NCBI GenBank assembly: GCA_002205965.3
Contig: NADL03000602.1
Coordinates: forward strand, 1,860,001-1,924,000
Length of the DNA: 64,000 bases
Direction of reading: 5' to 3'
Source of the DNA: Kappaphycus alvarezii
Lineage: Eukaryota > Rhodophyta > Florideophyceae > Gigartinales > Solieriaceae
Notes under the pieces: generated by a model
What the model was told of the DNA's origin: nothing
Database searches by the model: none
What the model saw: the letters and a program-made list of their open reading frames with translations, nothing else
Shown here: one piece after another, positions 59,030 to 64,000 of the stretch
Position numbering within the stretch: the stretch's first letter is position 1
Layout of the letters: each line of letters starts with the position of its first letter
Made by a program: the position numbers and the translations under genes

Positions 59030-59866
59030 TGCACTCACAAAGACTCACAGGGTATTCGCTGCCCCTCTTTCTCTTGAAGCACCATGCCATGCAGTAGCAC
59101 AGTCCGCTGATGGCGAGGAGAGGTTAGGGGGTTAGTGCGTTGGTGATTCTTTGGAGGGCTACATAGCATAATTTTCCTCCAGGTTGTAAGGCAGGACCGG
59201 GATCTGCGGAATTTTAAAGTCTTGAGAAGAATCGAGTCAAAAGAACCGAAAACACACCAGGAGTGCAAGATTGGACAACAAAATATGCAGTAGCGGATCA
59301 AAAGTGCTGAGTATCTCCTTTGGAAATAAGGATGTTGTCACCAACGACAACCTTTAATATCCCATTTGTATATAGACGCCGGAGTCCGCGACGCCAGGTC
59401 TGAGTAAATGTCCTTAACGAGTAATAAAAATGGAATATAATATTGGAGAAGGGAAAATAGGAGGGGAATCCGGGAGGATAAACGTGGCTGTAGCCAAAGT
59501 CACCTTTGGCCACGGTGCGGCAAAGGCGGAAGTTGAGAGTCTATTTCAGAGACAATACCGGGGTGAATGTGTATTCTGGGGCCCCAGTGGCTGTGTAGGT
59601 ATAAGTAATAGTAAGCTAGGTTAGGGCTATTTATGACAACGCGGTAAGTAAATTCAGTCTCATCCAAGGAATAAATATAAAAGTTAGAGATGATTCAAGT
59701 CGACACTTGGCCAAATAAGCGCCATTCACCTGCAATAATACAAGGTCTAAGCTGAGGGCCGAGTGGTCCGGTCTGCACGCCCTCAGGCCCGCTCGGGTGA
59801 GTATACAGTACCAAGACCAATGGTGGTCTACCATCGATAAGTTGCCCATTATGGTACAGTACAGTA
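59030..59866 (+). repeat. dispersed ~1 kb repeat, copy C, left part
   Basis: Matches copies A and B from ACTCACAGGG through GAGTGGTCCGGTCTGCACGC to the TA at 59865-59866, where a pogo-like transposon interrupts it. The extreme left end seen in copies A and B is not recognisable. Confidence 0.8.
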
Positions 59867-62137
59867 AAGGGGGGTCCGAAATAACCGGACAAAAACAGAG
59901 AAAAATAAATGAAACAGCAACTTTTCGTGGCCCCCAGACACTCATTTTGGTGTCATTTTAAAGCTGTGATTGTACTTATGAAATCAGGTAAATTATAAGG
60001 TCCAAACAGGTATCCTTAACCCACAGCAAGCCGCGAAGTGAGGGTCCTTCATTGGAGAGAACCTGGCTGAAAAAACCACAAAGATCGGACACAGGCCGCT
60101 AATTAGGCTCTATTTGATACCGTCTCAAAATGCCACGTTAGACCACTGACCCCAAAACCCCTCGAAAAACATGCCTTCAGTGCATGTTTATGACCTTGCC
60201 CCCACCACAACAGGTTGAGCCCGGATCGTCCTCAATTTGGCAATCAAACGCCGTTCCAGCAGAGGTCTTCGCAGCCCAGTACACACCGAACCAGAACCAC
60301 CCCATGCACACGGCGAGCTGCTTTCTCCATGTTCTTGAGTTTCTTGCGCTCTCGCCTCAACGCGCTCTCTAGTCCCTTAATCACAGAGGAACGATTCTTT
60401 AGAGCCTGCGCTTCTTCAATATCCCTAATGAGGCGTATGGAATTGGGTGCAGACACAACACACCCGTTTGTAGTATCCAAAAAACCTGACGATGTTACTA
60501 CAGCATCACTCCCAAGAACTTTCTGTTTCACTTCGACCATCTTCTCCCTGAAAGCTTCCTCAAGCTCAGGCACAAAGAGAATTGGAGCTAGAGCCTGCGA
60601 AGATGCAGGACGAGGGACCCTTAAAATCCGAGTGCTGTGCAGCGGCCATAAACCAGCACGTAGAAAACTGGCCTTTATATTCTGGGGAGTCACAGAACTT
60701 TCGTATGCATCCCTGATAACTGCACAAAAATCGTACACATCAAACACCCTAGAGGGACTCGCAAGCACGCAGTTGTGCAGAGTGGTATCCACTGCCTTTT
60801 TAAAAGCAGAAAAGAGTACCGTGTCACAGGGTTGTGTTTTCCCAGAAGTGTGCGATGGCAAAGCATAAACAATCACACCGTTAGCCGTCAGCAACTCGAT
60901 TACGTCCAACGATAAGTGAGACCTGTAGCCTTCGTAGACCAGTAGTATCTTCGTTCCGTTTGAGATGAGATCACGGAGGTAGCCTATAAACTTCGCAGAC
61001 CACGCCAAGAAATTAAATCGGTCAACGCCTCCATTCTCCTCTCGCATTGCCAAAACAGCATGGCGTGGTAAATTGCAAACTGGGGATTCATGGAACTCAA
61101 TGCCGTTCCTGACGAACACCCGAAACGGAAAACGATTCCCCTTCATCACAAACAAAGGAGGCCCGGCATTCCCGGCGGCAGAGATGACCGGCATCATTGT
61201 GATCCTTGACATGAGGCCCATGTCTTAACGCAACATGTCTCTAGCACCTTTCTTGGCCATTATTCTCTTGGACACTTTGCGTGCGCCCGCCTCCCTCTCC
61301 GGCGTAATACCACACTCATCCAAATTAAAAAACCTTGAGTCGTCGATGTTGTTTCCCTCTATCAGCTTATGGATTGTTGCGTAGTGGGTTGAGATTGTTT
61401 CGGCATTGACTTGGCGATATCTTATCGCCTCTTGCATGACAGGACGAACCATTACAAGCTGATCTTCATGGCGTTTACGGAACCGGAGCAGAAAAGATTT
61501 TGATGGTTTCTTCCATTCCTTCGGTAGAAGCATGCGTCGAACGGGTAGCATCCTGGACACCAATGATCTCAATTGCTTCTCGGAGATGGGAAAGGGTCAA
61601 CGGCATACCCTTGAGTCTGCTCTTCAACAAAAACCCTACTATGATTTTCTCCTCATCCGGAGCAAAAAGTGTTTTCCTTCCTCTCTGGCCAATGAGCTTA
61701 TGTTTGCAGTCGTAAAGCGTCGAGCGGGGTATGCCAAACTTCTGTTCGGCTTGTTGGAGTGTGTTGCCTGCTGTGACGAAGTTGAGTGCCTTCGTAATTG
61801 CACCGTGGGAGTGCTGTTTTTCTCGGGTTGATACCATGGTTGCGGGCTTGGAGTTCCGGTAAAATGTGGATGGCCTGGGAAGGACGGGGAGTGCGGAGGA
61901 ATTACGCCGTCTCAAGACGTAAGAGACGACCTTCTTGTCATTTTTTTGGCGCCAAAGCGAATGAAAAGATTTGTTTTTAAATCCATGCATGGGGTTTCCC
62001 GCAATTGGCTCCTAGAAATGCGCGGGCAAGGCTCTTTCTGCTTTAAATGGACATAAATGTATAATTTTTATAATTTCTATGCAGAATGCGCCGTGTCCGG
62101 TGTTTGTGATTTTGTCCGGTTATTTCGGACCCCCCTT
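59867..62137 (-). mobile_element. complete pogo-like DNA transposon, 2271 bp
   Basis: Perfect 28 bp terminal inverted repeats, starting AAGGGGGGTCCGAAATAACC, occupy 59867-59894 and 62110-62137. They are flanked by TA on both sides (59865-59866, 62138-62139), the target duplication of the Tc1/mariner/pogo superfamily. The transposase frame runs on the minus strand inside. It interrupts repeat copy C; bases on either side join to match copy A (CAGTA then CTTCTGGGAGCAG versus CAGTACCTGGTGATAGCAG). Confidence 0.93.
60244..61837 (-). pseudogene. pogo-type transposase (CENP-B/psq HTH + DDE_1)
   Basis: The likely ATG is at 61837 (MVSTREKQHSHGAITKALN). The N-terminal psq-type helix-turn-helix reads AEQKFGIPRSTLYDCKHKL and then GRKTLFAPDEEKIIVGFLL. 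A frame change near 61550-61570 leads to WKKPSKSFLLRFRKRHEDQ and RFFNLDECGITPEREAG (first catalytic Asp). An in-frame TAA at about 61224 is followed in the same frame by PPLFVMKGNRFPFR and ILLVYEGYRSHLSL, where the second catalytic Asp expected in LxxDGHxSH is Glu. TQPCDTVLFSAFKKAV carries the third Asp. The C-terminus is a basic coiled region. With one frameshift, one stop and an altered catalytic residue, this copy should be inactive although its terminal repeats are perfect. Confidence 0.85.
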
Positions 62138-62245
62138 TAACTTCTGGGAGCAGTTCGCCGGCATGAACAAAACTTAAATCATAAAAAAAATCACCAAAAT
62201 CAGCACTGCCTGTGGTAGTACTTTACGAGTGCCAATTGAACTACA
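62138..62245 (+). repeat. dispersed ~1 kb repeat, copy C, right part
   Basis: Continues copy C after the pogo-like insertion: CGCCGGCATGAAC, ATCACCAAAATCAGC, CTGCCTGTG and the common right end GAGTGCCAATTGAACTACA. Confidence 0.8.
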
Positions 62246-62494
62246 GTGGAGAATTTTCATTCATTCGCCACCCATACGGCCGCAAGAGTTTCGCGTGTAT
62301 TAGCATAAGATCGAATATTTGGGTCAGGCCGTGACTGAATTCACAGAATTGTCTATAATTTCGATCCAAAGCATCGCTTTAAGTGGATACTCCTTCACTA
62401 AGTTTTTCACTGCTCTCTACGAGTCGCTACAGAAAGATCAAACTCATCACATGCAGAATTCAAGATCTTCATAGCCAGAACAACCTAACCATGC
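62246..62494. other. spacer, nothing recognised
   Basis: No recognised gene or repeat. Confidence 0.4.
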
Positions 62495-63600
62495 CAAATG
62501 AGAGAGGTCATACGCGCTATGAAAGAGCGAGCACATATTACTTCACATGCTCGCAAAGAGATGGTGTTGCAAATGACGTCCATTCGCATCAACTGTGCGC
62601 TGAGAGCCAAGATTTCGCCAGCAAGGAATAAAAATTTCGAACCGGTTTGCAAGGTCCAAGTATGGAGAGAGAGAATATTCAATAATAGGATAGGAGAATG
62701 GACAGCCTTTAAAGAGTTAAAATATGTTGCCCATGACAAGAATCTCTTCTGTGTGCGTAACCATTCAACCGGTGAACAGTTGTTATGCAACTTTATTCAG
62801 GGCAAATATTACTAATCCCCTCAATAACTTTTCACCCTCTTCATGTACGAACTGGACTACGCCTTATGCCGCTCTGGGACTCCATTTCAAGATCGTATTT
62901 TTCTCACGGAGGCCATGTACCCTCACGATGAGTGTGAACTTTCCCAAGAAGAGTTGGAAGGAAAATCTGGAACTCAGAGGTTTTGACCTCTGATATTTCA
63001 AGTTTGTACTTCGAGAATACATTCCTGCTGACTGCAGTATTTTTCCTGGTCGATTTGTCCTGGCTATTAAATCTACATAAGACAGGACCATAAAGTCCAA
63101 AGCGAGATATATTCTTGGGGTTACTCGGATTGAATGAAAAACGTGATGTACATACGTCGACCACCCCGCAGCAGCTGTATATACGCCTTCTCTTAGGCCT
63201 TGCGGCTATCTTTTATTCACATGTTGGACTCCCTGCGTCCCTCTAGCATACTTGAAGTCCTCAGAACCTTTTGACAGGGACGTATTCATCAAAAACCCAC
63301 AAAGTTCGAATTGGACCCAAACAGTTTCTTCATCTCTTGAAGTACTTGTAATTAATCTGTAGTGCAGGGCATCTTGGACATGCACCACCGAGAAAAACCT
63401 GGCACGACACAGAGGCATCCACCGTTTCCATTCCAGTAAGTGAATGCCCCCCTTTCTCAAGTATGTCGAATGCAAATAAGCAGTGTTGTTACTCCTAGAG
63501 AGTCAGACCTATCATTTGCGTACTGCACGGCATAAAGTTTAAGAAATGCTACACACTTTGACAAATTCTTGTAGCCCTATGACAGCACCGGCGTATAACC
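62495..63600 (+). mobile_element. copia-like pol fossil fragment
   Basis: Plus-strand sequence at 62498-62815 resembles the region between integrase and reverse transcriptase of copia-type polyproteins, with an ARKEM helix and a V.VWRE segment. Sequence near 63250-63400 may be part of its reverse transcriptase. No LTR is visible. It is a broken, old fragment of uncertain extent. Confidence 0.45.
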
Positions 63601-64000
63601 ATTGCCAACCCTACCCCTGCACAATTAACCTCCGCCAACCTATCCAAACCCTCGGAACACCTATCTAAACCTCGCATTCATACCTTGCAGCTCCGTTCCG
63701 TGCCGATTTCAGGAAGGCTTCGCACAAATGCGCTTACGGGTTACATTTTTCCGTTTCCTATACCTTCTTGTCTAATATTGCCGTCAACAGTTAATCTTTA
63801 CGGCATGCGTACTAATAAAGACTTGAAATGCAAGGTACAGTACTGTACACTGATCTACCCTGGTTTCTCGGCATCTGTGATGGGGTTGGTTGTATACAGT
63901 TCTGCAGGTGGATCGGTAAAGAGCAGCAACGTAGAGTGCGTTGGCGGCTATTTACTTCACCACCCTTTTGAAATAATATTCTACTGAAAATGGCTGCCCT
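63601..64000. other. right edge, nothing recognised
   Basis: A 100-codon plus frame at 63685-63987 has no known motif. The 14 bp palindrome GTACAGTACTGTAC lies at 63835-63848. Confidence 0.4.

Overview
This is a eukaryotic nuclear window that is mostly a graveyard of transposable elements. Two recognisable host genes sit near 42-45.5 kb. Neither shows an obvious intron. The transposon families (Harbinger, hAT-like, pogo, Ty3/Gypsy with a chromodomain-like tail, copia, and non-LTR elements ending in a restriction-like endonuclease) and the intron-poor genes would fit a macroalgal nuclear genome, perhaps a florideophyte red alga. That placement is a guess from style, not from any marker gene, and an oomycete-like protist is not excluded.

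Layout. 1-0.9 kb holds the C-terminal part of a hAT-like transposase. 1.2-1.7 kb holds an acidic low-complexity reading frame. 1.95-16.25 kb is a long AT-rich tract with no gene I can name. 17.9-24.4 kb carries a ~1 kb dispersed repeat (copy A), a LINE 3' scrap, a decayed Tc1/mariner transposase, and a decayed Harbinger transposase convergent with a Myb-like accessory frame. From 24.4 to 33.1 kb lie three Harbinger transposases; the first is split cleanly by a 5.5 kb Ty3/Gypsy fossil with paired 343 bp LTRs.

From 33.1 to 41.5 kb there is a dense cluster of LINE copies of at least three families, all with a restriction-like endonuclease at the C-terminus. They include an opposite-strand insertion of one LINE into another and a young-looking 3' fragment framed by ~30 bp target duplications. 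Then come two convergent host genes: a RecB-like/RNase H-like nuclease (41976-44249, +) and a GDT1/TMEM165-type cation transporter (44602-45479, -), the latter carrying a one-base frame change.

From 46.2 to 55.9 kb two copia-like LTR fossils lie back to back on opposite strands, and the second contains repeat copy B. The rest holds further LINE scraps, a 460 bp MITE with paired palindromes, repeat copy C interrupted by a complete 2271 bp pogo-like DNA transposon, and a copia pol scrap at the right end.

The elements form a relative-age record: Gypsy after Harbinger-1, pogo after repeat C, repeat B after copia-2, MITE after its LINE host, and one LINE after another. I saw no clear CRISPR array, rRNA or tRNA gene.
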